A DNA stretch of 64,000 nucleotides from Scandinavium manionii (GTDB lineage Bacteria; Pseudomonadota; Gammaproteobacteria; Enterobacterales; Enterobacteriaceae), in contig NZ_JALIGC010000033.1 in NCBI RefSeq assembly GCF_024764775.1, positions 128,508 to 192,507 of the forward strand, given 5' to 3'. Each line of letters begins with the position of its first letter. Position 1 is the first letter of the stretch. This document shows, one piece after another, positions 1 to 8,492 of this stretch. The position numbers and the translations under genes were made by a program. Under the pieces are notes generated by a model that worked only from the letters and a program-made list of their open reading frames with translations, did not search any database and was not told the origin of the DNA.

Positions 1-171
1 TGGGTCAATCAGCACCACCGTTTCGCCATCGAACATCTGGATCAGGCCAAGCTGCGGGTAATAGGTTCGGGTGCGGACAAATTCGGTGTCCAGCGCAATG
101 GCATGAGCGTTGCGGGCCGCATCACAGGCGGCCTTGAGCGCAGCGTCCTCGGTGATCATCTGATAATTCAA
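1..171 (-). CDS. rnd: Ribonuclease D, N-terminal part (cut by window edge)
   Basis: RNase D is a 3'-5' exoribonuclease that trims tRNA and other stable RNA precursors. Only the first 57 codons are inside the window. The translation begins LNYQMITEDAAL and carries LDTEFVRTRTYYPQLG, where D28 and E30 are the first two metal-binding acids of the DEDD exonuclease family. The start is a TTG, as I recall for E. coli rnd; no ATG lies at a comparable place upstream. The gene runs off the left edge, so the rest of the exonuclease domain and the HRDC domain cannot be judged. It is transcribed in the same direction as fadD upstream and is separated from it by a terminator hairpin. Confidence 0.9.
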   Translation of the reverse strand, partial: MNYQMITEDAALKAACDAARNAHAIALDTEFVRTRTYYPQLGLIQMFDGETVVLIDP

Positions 172-197
172 TCTGTATTCTCTATGGTTTGCGCCCA

Positions 198-222
198 TAA
201 AAAACGCCGGCTTAACCGGCGT
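198..222 (-). terminator. Rho-independent terminator after fadD
   Basis: Read on the minus strand, ACGCCGG pairs with CCGGCGT around a 5-base loop and is followed by a run of Ts. It lies just past the fadD stop codon and before the rnd start. Confidence 0.8.
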
Positions 223-244
223 CTGGAGGCGACTCACGCGTAGT

Positions 245-1930
245 TCAGGCTTTATTGTCGCCTTTACCGCGCGCTTCGTCACGTAGTTCTCGTCGCAAAA
301 TCTTTCCGACGTTCGATTTCGGCAGCTCAGTGCGGAACTCCACCAGCTTCGGCACCTTGTAACCGGTCAGGTGGCGACGACAGAAGGTAATCAGCGCTTC
401 ATCGGTCAACGACGGGTCTTTTTTGACCACGAAGATTTTGACCGCTTCGCCGCTGCTGCCGGACGGCACGCCGACCGCAGCCACTTCCTGTACGCCAGAA
501 TGCTGCATCACCACGTCCTCGATTTCATTCGGATAGACGTTAAAACCAGAGACCAGAATCATGTCTTTCTTACGATCGACAATGCGCAGAAAGCCCTCTT
601 CGTCCATTACCGCGATATCACCGGTGTACAGCCAGCCGTCTTTGATGATTTCATCGGTGCCGTCGGGGCGCTGCCAATAGCCGAGCATCACCTGCGGGCC
701 TTTTACGCACAGCTCGCCCGGTTCACCCGGTGCGACTTCGTTGTTATCGTCATCCACCAGCTTCACTTCTGTGGACGGCACCGGCAGACCAATGCTGCCG
801 CTGTGGTAATCGATGTCGTGTGGGTTCACGCTCACCAGCGGCGCACATTCGGTCAGGCCGTAACCTTCCAGCAAATAACGCCCGGTGAGTTTGACCCAGC
901 GTTCGGCAACCGCTTGTTGCACTGGCATCCCACCGCCCGCCGACAGGCGCATGGTGGAGAAATCCAGCTGCTGGAACTCTTTATTGTTCAGTAGCGCGTT
1001 GAACAAGGTATTTACCCCGGTCATGGCGGTGAACGGATATTTCGCCAGCTCTTTTACCAGCCCCGGAATATCACGCGGGTTGGTTATCAGCAGGTTCTGG
1101 CCGCCGAGTTCAATAAACAGCAGACAGTTCATGGTCAGTGCGAAAATGTGATACAGCGGCAGCGCGGTGACCACCACTTCTTTGCCCGGCCGGAACAGCG
1201 GCCCGTAAGTGGCGTGTACCTGGGCCAGGTTCGCCAGCATGTTGCGGTGGGTTAGCATCGCGCCTTTGGCAACGCCAGTAGTGCCGCCAGTATATTGCAG
1301 GAAGGCTAAATCGTCTGACACCACAACCGGTTTGATGTATTGCATCCGGTAACCCTGCTGTAATGCGCTGCGGAAAGAGAGCGCATCCGGCAGATGGTAT
1401 TTCGGCACCAGACGTTTGACATATTTGACGACAAAGTTAACCAATGTGCCTTTGGCGGTAGAAAGCTGATCGCCCATGCGGGTGAGGATTACGTGCTTCA
1501 CTTGGGTTTTCTCGACAACTTTTTCCAGCGTGTGGGCAAAGTTGGAGACAATCACAATCGCGCTGGCACCGCTGTCGTTGAGCTGGTGCTCCAGCTCGCG
1601 CGGCGTATACAGTGGGTTGACGTTGACCACAATCATCCCCGCACGCAATATGCCGAACAATGCCACCGGGTACTGCAACAGGTTAGGCATCATCAGTGCG
1701 ACACGGTCGCCCTTTTGCAGGCCCAGGCCCTGCTGGAGATACGCGGCGAAGGCGCGACTGCGCTCTTCGAGCTTACGGAACGTCATCACCTCACCCATGT
1801 TAATAAACGCGGGCTGGTCTGCGTAGCGGGTTGTCGCCTGTTCGAACAAATCTACCAGGGATTGATAACGGTCAGGATCAATCTCCGCCGGAACATCGGC
1901 GGGATAGCGGTTAAGCCAAACCTTTTTCAA
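245..1930 (-). CDS. fadD: Long-chain fatty acid-CoA ligase FadD
   Basis: FadD activates long-chain fatty acids to acyl-CoA with ATP at the inner membrane, coupling FadL-mediated uptake to beta-oxidation. The 561-residue product has the AMP-binding signature YTGGTTGVAKGA near residues 213-224, the SAGGGMPV and YGLTE motifs, and the fatty-acyl-CoA synthetase signature GWLYTGDIAVMDEEGF near 432. The reading frame stays open upstream to an ATG giving 584 residues. I chose the TTG at 1930 because GAGGTGATCC precedes it as a ribosome binding site and the length then equals the 561 residues of E. coli FadD, which also starts with TTG. A FadR-type operator lies upstream, so repression in the absence of fatty acids is expected. 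Confidence 0.96.
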   Translation of the reverse strand: MKKVWLNRYPADVPAEIDPDRYQSLVDLFEQATTRYADQPAFINMGEVMTFRKLEERSRAFAAYLQQGLGLQKGDRVALMMPNLLQYPVALFGILRAGMIVVNVNPLYTPRELEHQLNDSGASAIVIVSNFAHTLEKVVEKTQVKHVILTRMGDQLSTAKGTLVNFVVKYVKRLVPKYHLPDALSFRSALQQGYRMQYIKPVVVSDDLAFLQYTGGTTGVAKGAMLTHRNMLANLAQVHATYGPLFRPGKEVVVTALPLYHIFALTMNCLLFIELGGQNLLITNPRDIPGLVKELAKYPFTAMTGVNTLFNALLNNKEFQQLDFSTMRLSAGGGMPVQQAVAERWVKLTGRYLLEGYGLTECAPLVSVNPHDIDYHSGSIGLPVPSTEVKLVDDDNNEVAPGEPGELCVKGPQVMLGYWQRPDGTDEIIKDGWLYTGDIAVMDEEGFLRIVDRKKDMILVSGFNVYPNEIEDVVMQHSGVQEVAAVGVPSGSSGEAVKIFVVKKDPSLTDEALITFCRRHLTGYKVPKLVEFRTELPKSNVGKILRRELRDEARGKGDNKA

Positions 1931-2002
1931 TGGATCACCTCTGAAATGAGAATTCGTCGTCATCACAACCCCTGTCAATAAACAAGTTATTAACAACATC
2001 TT

Positions 2003-2019
2003 AACTTATCGTACCAGTT
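2003..2019 (-). promoter_or_regulatory. Putative FadR operator of fadD
   Basis: On the minus strand the site reads AACTGGTACGATAAGTT, which fits the FadR pattern ANCTGGTNNGATNAGTT. It sits about 70 bases upstream of the fadD start codon, a position compatible with blocking the promoter. The role is inferred from motif and location. Confidence 0.65.
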
Positions 2020-2093
2020 TATTAATTATACGAATTTAAGGTTGCGAAGCGCGTCACTATTTATTTTTATGACTCTCGGAAGTCCTTTCCGAC

Positions 2094-2121
2094 AAAAAGA
2101 AACAGCGGACTCGCCGCTGTT
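2094..2121 (-). terminator. Terminator after yeaY
   Basis: On the minus strand AACAGCGG, CGAGT loop, CCGCTGTT, then TCTTTTT. It lies about 25 bases beyond the yeaY stop. Confidence 0.8.
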
Positions 2122-2145
2122 AATTTAATTTTGTAAAACAACAGG

Positions 2146-2733
2146 TTATTCGGTGACGATAGTCTGCACCTGAGCCGGGCCTGGGTTATACCACCCCCAA
2201 CCGCCGTAGCCATAACCATGACGCCACGGATGTGGGCCGCCCCAGTACGGGTCAATCGGTTCCGGCGGCATCACAACCTGTTGGGTCACCCGCCAGCGTT
2301 TAAAACCATTAGCCTGCATCACCATGTAAGTGTAATTGCTGTCGCCAATTTTCCCTTTCGCGGTGCCGGTAATCGGCCCGACGACGGTTACTAACTGGTT
2401 ACGGAAATCGACAGGATCGAGGAAGCCATTCACATCGGCGTAAATACGGCCCCGGGAAGGGTCGCTCAGACTTGGGCGCGCGCCTTCATCCAGCGGCACG
2501 GTCGCAATTTCGAGGCGGGTTTTACCCTGCTCGTTTTTGACACTAACCACTTTGCCGCCAAAACGGGCTTCCTGGCCGACGTACAGCTGCGGCGCAGCCA
2601 TCACGCGGGATAAGTCCTGCTGCGGGGTTGGGCTGCTGCCTTTAATGGCGTCCGGAACCGTGACGCATCCACTCAGCGCGGCGATGACCAGTCCAGCCAG
2701 TAAACCTTGTACGACCTGTTTGCGACTCGCCAT
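2146..2733 (-). CDS. yeaY: Slp-family outer membrane lipoprotein YeaY
   Basis: A 195-residue lipoprotein of the Slp family. The N-terminus has basic residues, a hydrophobic stretch and a lipobox LSGC with the acylated cysteine at residue 23. No aspartate follows the cysteine, so outer membrane sorting is expected. The middle region (VGQEARFGGKVVSV, RGRIYADVNGFLDP) is typical of Slp/YeaY. The tail is rich in Gly, Trp, Tyr and Pro (about residues 160-190). The cellular role is not established to my knowledge; the E. coli gene is placed in the envelope-stress (sigma E) regulon, but I did not verify a sigma E promoter here. It lies 38 bases downstream of tsaB on the same strand and may be co-transcribed. 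Confidence 0.9.
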   Translation of the reverse strand: MASRKQVVQGLLAGLVIAALSGCVTVPDAIKGSSPTPQQDLSRVMAAPQLYVGQEARFGGKVVSVKNEQGKTRLEIATVPLDEGARPSLSDPSRGRIYADVNGFLDPVDFRNQLVTVVGPITGTAKGKIGDSNYTYMVMQANGFKRWRVTQQVVMPPEPIDPYWGGPHPWRHGYGYGGWGWYNPGPAQVQTIVTE

Positions 2734-2771
2734 GAAGCGACTCCTTAATTCTCAGTTATATAAACTAAGAT

Positions 2772-3467
2772 TCATTCCCGGCCAGGAAGTTTCTTCCATG
2801 CCACGGTGTTACGCAAATAAACCGGTTCAGCCTGCTCTACGACAACGGTTTTGTGCGCAGCGTACAGCTGACACGCCAGCGGCAACATATCTTCTGCGGC
2901 AGGCAACAGCACATCGCCATCGACCAGTGTCACCGGTGTATCGTTTGCCATATCCGGCCATGCCTGCCAGCCCGTACCCACAGTAGCCCACTCACCGTCG
3001 AGCTGCTTCAACCGTTCGTTAACGGCTTCGGGTTTCAGTACCGCTTCCGTCGCTTCTCCGTGCCAGATACCCTGCGCATCGCGCTGATATTCGGCCCAGT
3101 AAACTTCGCCCATACGCGCGTCAATCGCCGCCAGCACGCATGTTGCACCGGTTTTACGCCATGCACCCTGCGCCATGGTGGCCAGCGTCGATACACCGAT
3201 CATTGGCAGATTTGCACCCAGTGCCAGCCCCTGCGCAATACCAATTCCGATACGCACGCCGGTAAAGCTGCCTGGCCCACGGCCATACGCCAGCGCGTCG
3301 AGCTCAGTCAGCGTGGTGCCGGTTTCGGTCAGAATATCCTGCACAATCGGCAGAATACGTTGGGTATGTTCGCGGGGACAAAGCTCGAAATGAGACGTCG
3401 TCGTACCGTCGTTCCACAAAGCCGCAGAACAGGCTTCTGTGGCGGTATCAATAGCCAGAATTCGCAT
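2772..3467 (-). CDS. tsaB: tRNA threonylcarbamoyladenosine biosynthesis protein TsaB
   Basis: TsaB is the non-catalytic partner of TsaD that, with TsaE and TsaC, makes the t6A37 modification of ANN-decoding tRNAs in the cytoplasm. The 231-residue product starts MRILAIDTATEACSAAL, the ASKHA-fold opening, and contains the family stretch AYGRGPGSFTGVRIGIGIAQGLA near residues 60-82. Length equals the E. coli protein. The gene follows yoaA on the same strand with a gap of about 67 bases and precedes yeaY, as in E. coli. The ATG start agrees with the conserved N-terminus. Confidence 0.95.
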   Translation of the reverse strand: MRILAIDTATEACSAALWNDGTTTSHFELCPREHTQRILPIVQDILTETGTTLTELDALAYGRGPGSFTGVRIGIGIAQGLALGANLPMIGVSTLATMAQGAWRKTGATCVLAAIDARMGEVYWAEYQRDAQGIWHGEATEAVLKPEAVNERLKQLDGEWATVGTGWQAWPDMANDTPVTLVDGDVLLPAAEDMLPLACQLYAAHKTVVVEQAEPVYLRNTVAWKKLPGRE

Positions 3468-3534
3468 AGGAGGTTGCGCTCTTGCAATAGGGGGTCAACA
3501 AAATGGCGCGCATCTTACCACAGTTCGTCACAAA

Positions 3535-5445
3535 TTACGTCAGTGACAGCCCTGCAAGAAAACGCACGGCCCGGCTGATATCACGGGTGCGCGGGGTCGG
3601 CGGCAGGCTGGATAAGAACACCGCACCGTAAGGACGCATCACCAGACGGTTGTCGCAAATCACCAGCACGCCCCGATCGTCGACGTCACGAATGAGTCGC
3701 CCGACGCCCTGTTTGAGAGTGATCACCGCATCCGGTAGCTGAACTTCATCAAACGGGTCTCCGCCGCGCAGACGGCAGTCTTCCATTCGCGCTTTTAACA
3801 ACGGATCTTCCGGCGAGGTAAAGGGTAACTTGTCGATAATGACCAGTGACAACGCATCGCCGCGCACGTCCACCCCTTCCCAGAAACTGCTGGTCGCCAC
3901 CAGCAAGGCGTTCCCGGCGCTGACAAACTGCTGTAGCAGCTGGCCTTTACTGGTTTCGCCTTGCAGCAGCACCGGAAGATCGAGCATTCCACGGAACTGT
4001 TCGGCCAGGTCACGCATCATGGCGTGCGAAGTGCAAAGCATAAAGCAGCGGCCGTTGTTGGCTTCAATCATCGGACGCAACATGGTTGCCAGCTGACGCG
4101 CACCGCCAGGCTGGTTCGGCAGCGGCAGGTTACGCGGCACACAGAGTAGCGCCTGTTTGCTGTAATCAAACGGGCTAGGCAACAGCAACGATTCGGCTTC
4201 TTCAATGCCCAGACGCGCAGTAAAGTGGTGCAGGTCGTCATTCACCGACAGCGTGGCCGAGGTGAAAATCCAGCTGCCCTGCTTCTGCGCCATGACTTCT
4301 TTGAATTTATCGGCGACAGTCAGCGGAGTCAGCGCCAGGGTAAAGTGACGAGAAGTACACTCGTACCAGTAGCTGAAGCCCGGCTGGTTGATCTCTTTCA
4401 GTCGCTTCAGTCGACCGCGGTAAATTGTCGCGCGCTCAAACGCGGCATCCAACAGGGCCGAACGCCCGAGGGAGAGTTTCGCCACGTCGTAGCACAGCTC
4501 CAGCGCATCATCGAGCAGCAGTAGCGCGCGTTGAATGCCGTTGTCAGCCAGCAGTTCGCGCAGATTGCCGCGATAGCCTGGTTCGCCAAGCTGTAAGCGA
4601 AAATCCTGTGTCGCCTGCGCCAGTCGGTCGGCACATTTTTGTAATTGTTGGGTGTCTTTCAGTTCGGTACGGTAGGCAATGGTGATGTCTTTCGCCATGT
4701 CCAGCAATTGACGACTGGAGAGCGACTGGCCGAAATACTGGCTGGCGATATCTGGCAACTGATGGGCTTCATCGAAGATCATCACTTCCGCCTCCGGGAT
4801 AAGCTCACCGAAACCGCCTTCTTTCACCACCATATCGGCGAGGAACAGGTGATGGTTGACCACCACCACATCGGCATCCATCGCTTTTTTACGCGCTTTA
4901 ACCACGAAACAGTCTTTGTATAACGGGCAATCGCTGCCGAGACAGTTGTCGTTGGTGCTGGTGACCAGCGGCCAGGCGTGTGAATCTTCCGCCACGCTGA
5001 CGCAGGTACTGATATCGCCATCAACGGTTTGATTGGCCCAGCTGCGCAGCATAATTACGTCACTGAGGGTTTGAACCGGAAGGTCGCCGCCGGCAATTGC
5101 CTGCTGTTCGAGACGTTCAAGACACAAATAGTTGGAACGCCCTTTCAGTAGCGCCAGTCGGCCAGTAAATTTCAGCGCGGTGGCGACAGTCGGTAGATCC
5201 CGGCTGTAAAGCTGATCCTGCAACGCCTTCGACCCGGTTGAGATGATGACCTTTTTCTTTGCGCGTAGCGCAGGGGCCAGGTAGGCGTACGTTTTGCCCG
5301 TGCCGGTACCGGCTTCCACCACCAGCGGCCGCGTTTCGTCGATGGCTTTCGCCACCGCGTGCGCCATCTGGCGCTGCGGTTCGCGGGGTTTGAACCCAGG
5401 TATCGCTTTGGCTAACTGCCCGTCTGTTGCAAAATCGTCCGTCAC
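3535..5445 (-). CDS. yoaA: DinG/XPD-family ATP-dependent DNA helicase YoaA
   Basis: YoaA is a 5'-3' iron-sulfur helicase; in E. coli it binds the clamp-loader subunit HolC and helps repair stalled forks. The 636-residue protein shows Walker A EAGTGTGKTYAY near residue 43, four cysteines spaced as an Fe-S domain (LCLER at about 108, then CLGSDCPLYKDC near 168-179), the DEAH box in IFDEAHQLP near 225, and the late motifs SSFWEGVDVRG and QGVGRLIRD. The start codon is GTG at 5445. Length matches the E. coli protein. It is divergent from yoaB and upstream of tsaB. Confidence 0.93.
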   Translation of the reverse strand: MTDDFATDGQLAKAIPGFKPREPQRQMAHAVAKAIDETRPLVVEAGTGTGKTYAYLAPALRAKKKVIISTGSKALQDQLYSRDLPTVATALKFTGRLALLKGRSNYLCLERLEQQAIAGGDLPVQTLSDVIMLRSWANQTVDGDISTCVSVAEDSHAWPLVTSTNDNCLGSDCPLYKDCFVVKARKKAMDADVVVVNHHLFLADMVVKEGGFGELIPEAEVMIFDEAHQLPDIASQYFGQSLSSRQLLDMAKDITIAYRTELKDTQQLQKCADRLAQATQDFRLQLGEPGYRGNLRELLADNGIQRALLLLDDALELCYDVAKLSLGRSALLDAAFERATIYRGRLKRLKEINQPGFSYWYECTSRHFTLALTPLTVADKFKEVMAQKQGSWIFTSATLSVNDDLHHFTARLGIEEAESLLLPSPFDYSKQALLCVPRNLPLPNQPGGARQLATMLRPMIEANNGRCFMLCTSHAMMRDLAEQFRGMLDLPVLLQGETSKGQLLQQFVSAGNALLVATSSFWEGVDVRGDALSLVIIDKLPFTSPEDPLLKARMEDCRLRGGDPFDEVQLPDAVITLKQGVGRLIRDVDDRGVLVICDNRLVMRPYGAVFLSSLPPTPRTRDISRAVRFLAGLSLT

Positions 5446-5574
5446 ACTACCCCCTGTAAATCTGGACAGTGATTATGTCAGTGCGGGGGGCGTTGTGCCA
5501 GCCAAAGTGATGACGAGCCGTCGACAATATGGCACTCTTGCCGCCTTAAATGGATTGCAATAGAGGAAACTGAG

Positions 5575-5919
5575 ATGACAATCGTTCGTATTGATGCTGA
5601 AGCCCGCTGGTCAGATGTGGTTATCTACAACCAGACAATCTACTACACCGGCGTGCCGGAAAATCTGGATGCCGACGCGTTTGAGCAGACCGCCAATACT
5701 CTGGCACAGATTGACGCGATTCTGGAAAAACAGGGCAGCGACAAATCACGCATTCTCGATGCCACGATTTTCCTCGCCGATAAAGCTGATTTTGCTGCGA
5801 TGAATAAAGCCTGGGATGCGTGGGTGGTTGCCGGACATGCGCCGGTGCGTTGCACCGTGCAGGCCGGACTGATGAAGCCGCAGTATAAAGTTGAGATTAA
5901 AATCGTCGCTGCAGTTTAA
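5575..5919 (+). CDS. yoaB: RidA-family protein YoaB
   Basis: A 114-residue member of the YjgF/YER057c/UK114 (RidA) family; RidA itself deaminates reactive enamine/imine intermediates. Visible family features are the N-terminal strand region, IYYTGVPEN, the helix with TANTLAQIDAILEKQGSDKSRILDATIFLADKADF, and APVRCTVQAGLMKPQYKVEIKIVAAV, which holds the Arg and Glu positions of the RidA pocket. The start has a good ribosome binding site (AGAGGAAACTGAGATG). It is divergent from yoaA. The specific substrate is unknown. Confidence 0.9.
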   Translation: MTIVRIDAEARWSDVVIYNQTIYYTGVPENLDADAFEQTANTLAQIDAILEKQGSDKSRILDATIFLADKADFAAMNKAWDAWVVAGHAPVRCTVQAGLMKPQYKVEIKIVAAV

Positions 5920-5925
5920 TCGATA

Positions 5926-6052
5926 TATACCCAAAATAATTCGAGTTGCAGGAAGGCGGCGACGCAGTGAATCGCCGGGAGCTTACTCCAGTAAGTAACC
6001 GGGGTGAGCGAGGAAAGCCAACGCACATGCAACTTGAAGTATGACGGGTATA
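5926..6052. repeat. ERIC element (127 bp)
   Basis: The element runs from TATACCC to GGGTATA, exactly 127 bases, the classical ERIC size. It holds the ERIC core GTGAATC...GGGAGCTTACTCCAGTAAGT...CGGGGTGAGCG and the flanking GTTGCAGGAAGGCGGC / ACATGCAACTTGAAG arms. It lies between yoaB and yoaH. Confidence 0.93.
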
Positions 6053-6108
6053 AACCCTGAATCATTCGGGTGGCAGGAATTGCACCTGCGGCTCGAATCA
6101 GGACGGGT

Positions 6109-6294
6109 TTATTCTTCTTCGTCTTCATCCTCGAATCGGGCTACGATCATTTCGCCGGTGTGGCTGGCGCGAATTTCTTTGGCTACCAGCTGGATTGCTT
6201 CCCCGCTACTCAGGCCTTGCGTCATCAATTCCTGAATACGCTCGACCGCTTTTTGCTGCTGGTCGTGGCTCAGTGAAGGTAAACCTGAAATCAT
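6109..6294 (-). CDS. yoaH: UPF0181 protein YoaH
   Basis: A 61-residue protein matching E. coli YoaH almost throughout (GLPSLSHDQQQKAVERIQELM, then SSGEAIQLVAKEIRASHTGE) with an acidic tail FEDEDEEE. No signal peptide or membrane segment is visible; it looks like a small helical cytosolic protein. Function is unknown. It is divergent from pabB, with only 89 bases between the two start codons, and its neighbour on the other side is an ERIC element. Confidence 0.88.
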   Translation of the reverse strand: MISGLPSLSHDQQQKAVERIQELMTQGLSSGEAIQLVAKEIRASHTGEMIVARFEDEDEEE

Positions 6295-6383
6295 GGTGAA
6301 CTCCTGCTACATTGTGGGCGCTTATTATTTCACGCCGCCTGCACATTAGCCAGCGGGCGGCTTCAGACAGATTGAGGTCGAAG

Positions 6384-7736
6384 TTGTCCCCTGCTGTGAT
6401 TACGCTGCCCTGGCGTGTTGACGCCGCTGAACACTATTTCACTCCCCTCTCCGCCGCCCCCTGGGCGATGCTACTGCACTCCGGTTTTGCCGAACACACC
6501 CATAATCGCTTTGATATTGTGGTCGCCGACCCAGCCGTTACTCTGGAAACCAGAGGCGAAACCACGCGAATCTGTCGTCCCTACGGTGATTTCGACTCAG
6601 ATGGCGACCCGCTCACATTGCTTAAGCAGACTTTAGATGACTGTAACCTGACGGTGGCCACGCATCCTGACCTGCCTTTTCAGGGCGGCGCATTAGGATT
6701 GTTTGGTTACGATCTCGGGCGACGCTTTGAAACGCTGCCAGAATGCGCGCTTAAAGATATTCACGTGCCGGATATGGCTGTGGGGATTTATCGCTGGGCG
6801 CTGATCGTCGACCATCAGCGGCAAAGCGTTTCGCTGGTGAGCCATGACAATCCGCATCAGCGACTTGAATGGCTTGAAGCCCAACAGGCCGCGGCCAGCG
6901 AACCGTTTACCCTGACGGCTCCGTGGCGCTCAAACATGACGCGCGCAGAGTACGGCGAGAAATTCCGCCAGGTGCAGGCGTATCTGCACAGCGGCGACTG
7001 TTATCAGGTCAATCTGGCTCAGCGTTTTCAGGCCCGTTATTCCGGCGATGAGTGGCAGGCGTTTTGCCAGCTCAACCAGGCCAATCGCGCGCCGTTCAGC
7101 GCATTCATTCGCCTGAAAGAGAGCGCTGTGCTGAGCCTGTCGCCTGAGCGCTTTATCCAGCTCAATGGGAATAACATTCAGACCCGGCCCATCAAAGGCA
7201 CGCTGCCGCGACTCGTGGATCCGCAACAGGATTCAGCGCAGGCCGAAAAGCTCCGCACGTCACCCAAAGACCGAGCGGAAAATTTAATGATAGTTGACCT
7301 GATGCGCAATGATATTGGCCGCGTGGCGGTGCCGGGTAGCGTGCGCGTGCCTGAGTTGTTCGTGGTTGAGCCGTTCCCGGCGGTGCATCACCTGGTGAGT
7401 ACCATTACGGCCGAACTGCCCACCAGCCTGCACGCCACCGATTTGCTGCGCGCGGCGTTTCCCGGCGGCTCGATAACCGGTGCGCCAAAAGTACGAGCGA
7501 TGGAAATCATCGACGAACTGGAACCGCATCGCCGCAACGCCTGGTGCGGCAGCATTGGCTATATCAGCCTGTGCGGCAATATGGACACCAGCATTACCAT
7601 CCGCACACTCACGGCGGCGGGCGGAAAAATTGTCTGTTCCGCGGGCGGTGGCGTTGTTGCCGACAGCGACGAACAGGCGGAATATCAGGAAACCTTTGAT
7701 AAAGTGAACAGAATCCTGCAGCAACTGGAGCGTTAA
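6384..7736 (+). CDS. pabB: Aminodeoxychorismate synthase component I PabB
   Basis: PabB converts chorismate and ammonia (supplied by PabA) to 4-amino-4-deoxychorismate, the p-aminobenzoate precursor of folate. The C-terminal chorismate-binding domain is clear: IQTRPIKGTLPR, AENLMIVDLMRNDIGRVA, FPGGSITGAPKVRAMEIIDELEP, and CSAGGGVVADS. The PIKG lysine of this enzyme class is present. The frame is open to an ATG at 6312, but residues before LSPAVITL do not match the family. I place the start at the TTG at 6384, preceded by GAGGT at suitable spacing (450 residues); a TTG at 6372 is the alternative. nudL starts 3 bases after the stop, so the pair is probably one operon. Confidence 0.93.
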   Translation: MSPAVITLPWRVDAAEHYFTPLSAAPWAMLLHSGFAEHTHNRFDIVVADPAVTLETRGETTRICRPYGDFDSDGDPLTLLKQTLDDCNLTVATHPDLPFQGGALGLFGYDLGRRFETLPECALKDIHVPDMAVGIYRWALIVDHQRQSVSLVSHDNPHQRLEWLEAQQAAASEPFTLTAPWRSNMTRAEYGEKFRQVQAYLHSGDCYQVNLAQRFQARYSGDEWQAFCQLNQANRAPFSAFIRLKESAVLSLSPERFIQLNGNNIQTRPIKGTLPRLVDPQQDSAQAEKLRTSPKDRAENLMIVDLMRNDIGRVAVPGSVRVPELFVVEPFPAVHHLVSTITAELPTSLHATDLLRAAFPGGSITGAPKVRAMEIIDELEPHRRNAWCGSIGYISLCGNMDTSITIRTLTAAGGKIVCSAGGGVVADSDEQAEYQETFDKVNRILQQLER

Positions 7737-7739
7737 CCG

Positions 7740-8318
7740 ATGCAGCACCCGGACATTAATCTTGACGATTTCATCTCACGATTTCAGCTTTTACGCCCTC
7801 AGCCGACGCGCGCGGCGCTGAATCAGCGGCAGGCGGCGGTGCTTATCCCCATTGTGCGTCGTGATGAACCCGGCTTGCTGCTGACAAAACGTTCCCCTCG
7901 CCTACGCAAACACGCCGGTCAGGTGGCGTTTCCCGGCGGTGCAGTCGACAGCAGTGATGCTTCACTGATTGCCGCCGCACTGCGTGAAGCGCAGGAAGAA
8001 GTGGCTATTCCGCCGTCCTCGGTTGAAATCCTCGGTATGTTACCGCCCGTCGATAGCGTGACCGGTTTTCAGGTGACGCCGGTGGTCGGCATTATTCCTC
8101 CCGATTTGCACTATCACGCAAGTGTTGATGAGGTCGCGGCGGTGTTTGAAATGCCGCTGGCCGAAGCCCTACGCCTGGGGCGCTACCATCCGCTTGATAT
8201 CCACCGTCGCGGGAATTCGCACCGCGTGTGGCTCTCCTGGTATCAGCATTATTTTGTCTGGGGAATGACCGCAGGCATTATTCGTGAGCTGGCCTTACAA
8301 ATTGGCGTGAAGCCTTAG
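7740..8318 (+). CDS. nudL: Nudix hydrolase NudL (putative CoA pyrophosphatase)
   Basis: A 192-residue Nudix protein of the UPF0035/NuCoA group, thought to cleave CoA or its derivatives. The CoA-type signature LLTKRSPRLRKHAGQVAFPGG is near residues 45-65 and the Nudix box follows as GGAVDSSDASLIAAALREAQEEVAI, with the REAQEE metal-binding glutamates intact. Length equals E. coli NudL. It is tightly coupled to pabB (3-base gap). Activity of the E. coli protein has not, to my knowledge, been shown in detail, so the substrate is family inference. Confidence 0.92.
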   Translation: MQHPDINLDDFISRFQLLRPQPTRAALNQRQAAVLIPIVRRDEPGLLLTKRSPRLRKHAGQVAFPGGAVDSSDASLIAAALREAQEEVAIPPSSVEILGMLPPVDSVTGFQVTPVVGIIPPDLHYHASVDEVAAVFEMPLAEALRLGRYHPLDIHRRGNSHRVWLSWYQHYFVWGMTAGIIRELALQIGVKP

Positions 8319-8492
8319 CTATACTCTGGGTTAAAGATGCTGTGCTTCACTTCACGCTATTAGTAAAATCGAGGTGAAGCATTAGTTTAATTCATGTGAA
8401 TAGTTAAGCTGCGTTACAAGTTCCCTCTTACACTATGCGCAGTTTTAACATCGTTATCGGAACTTTCCGGTAACCCTGTCAGGAGTGTTAGC

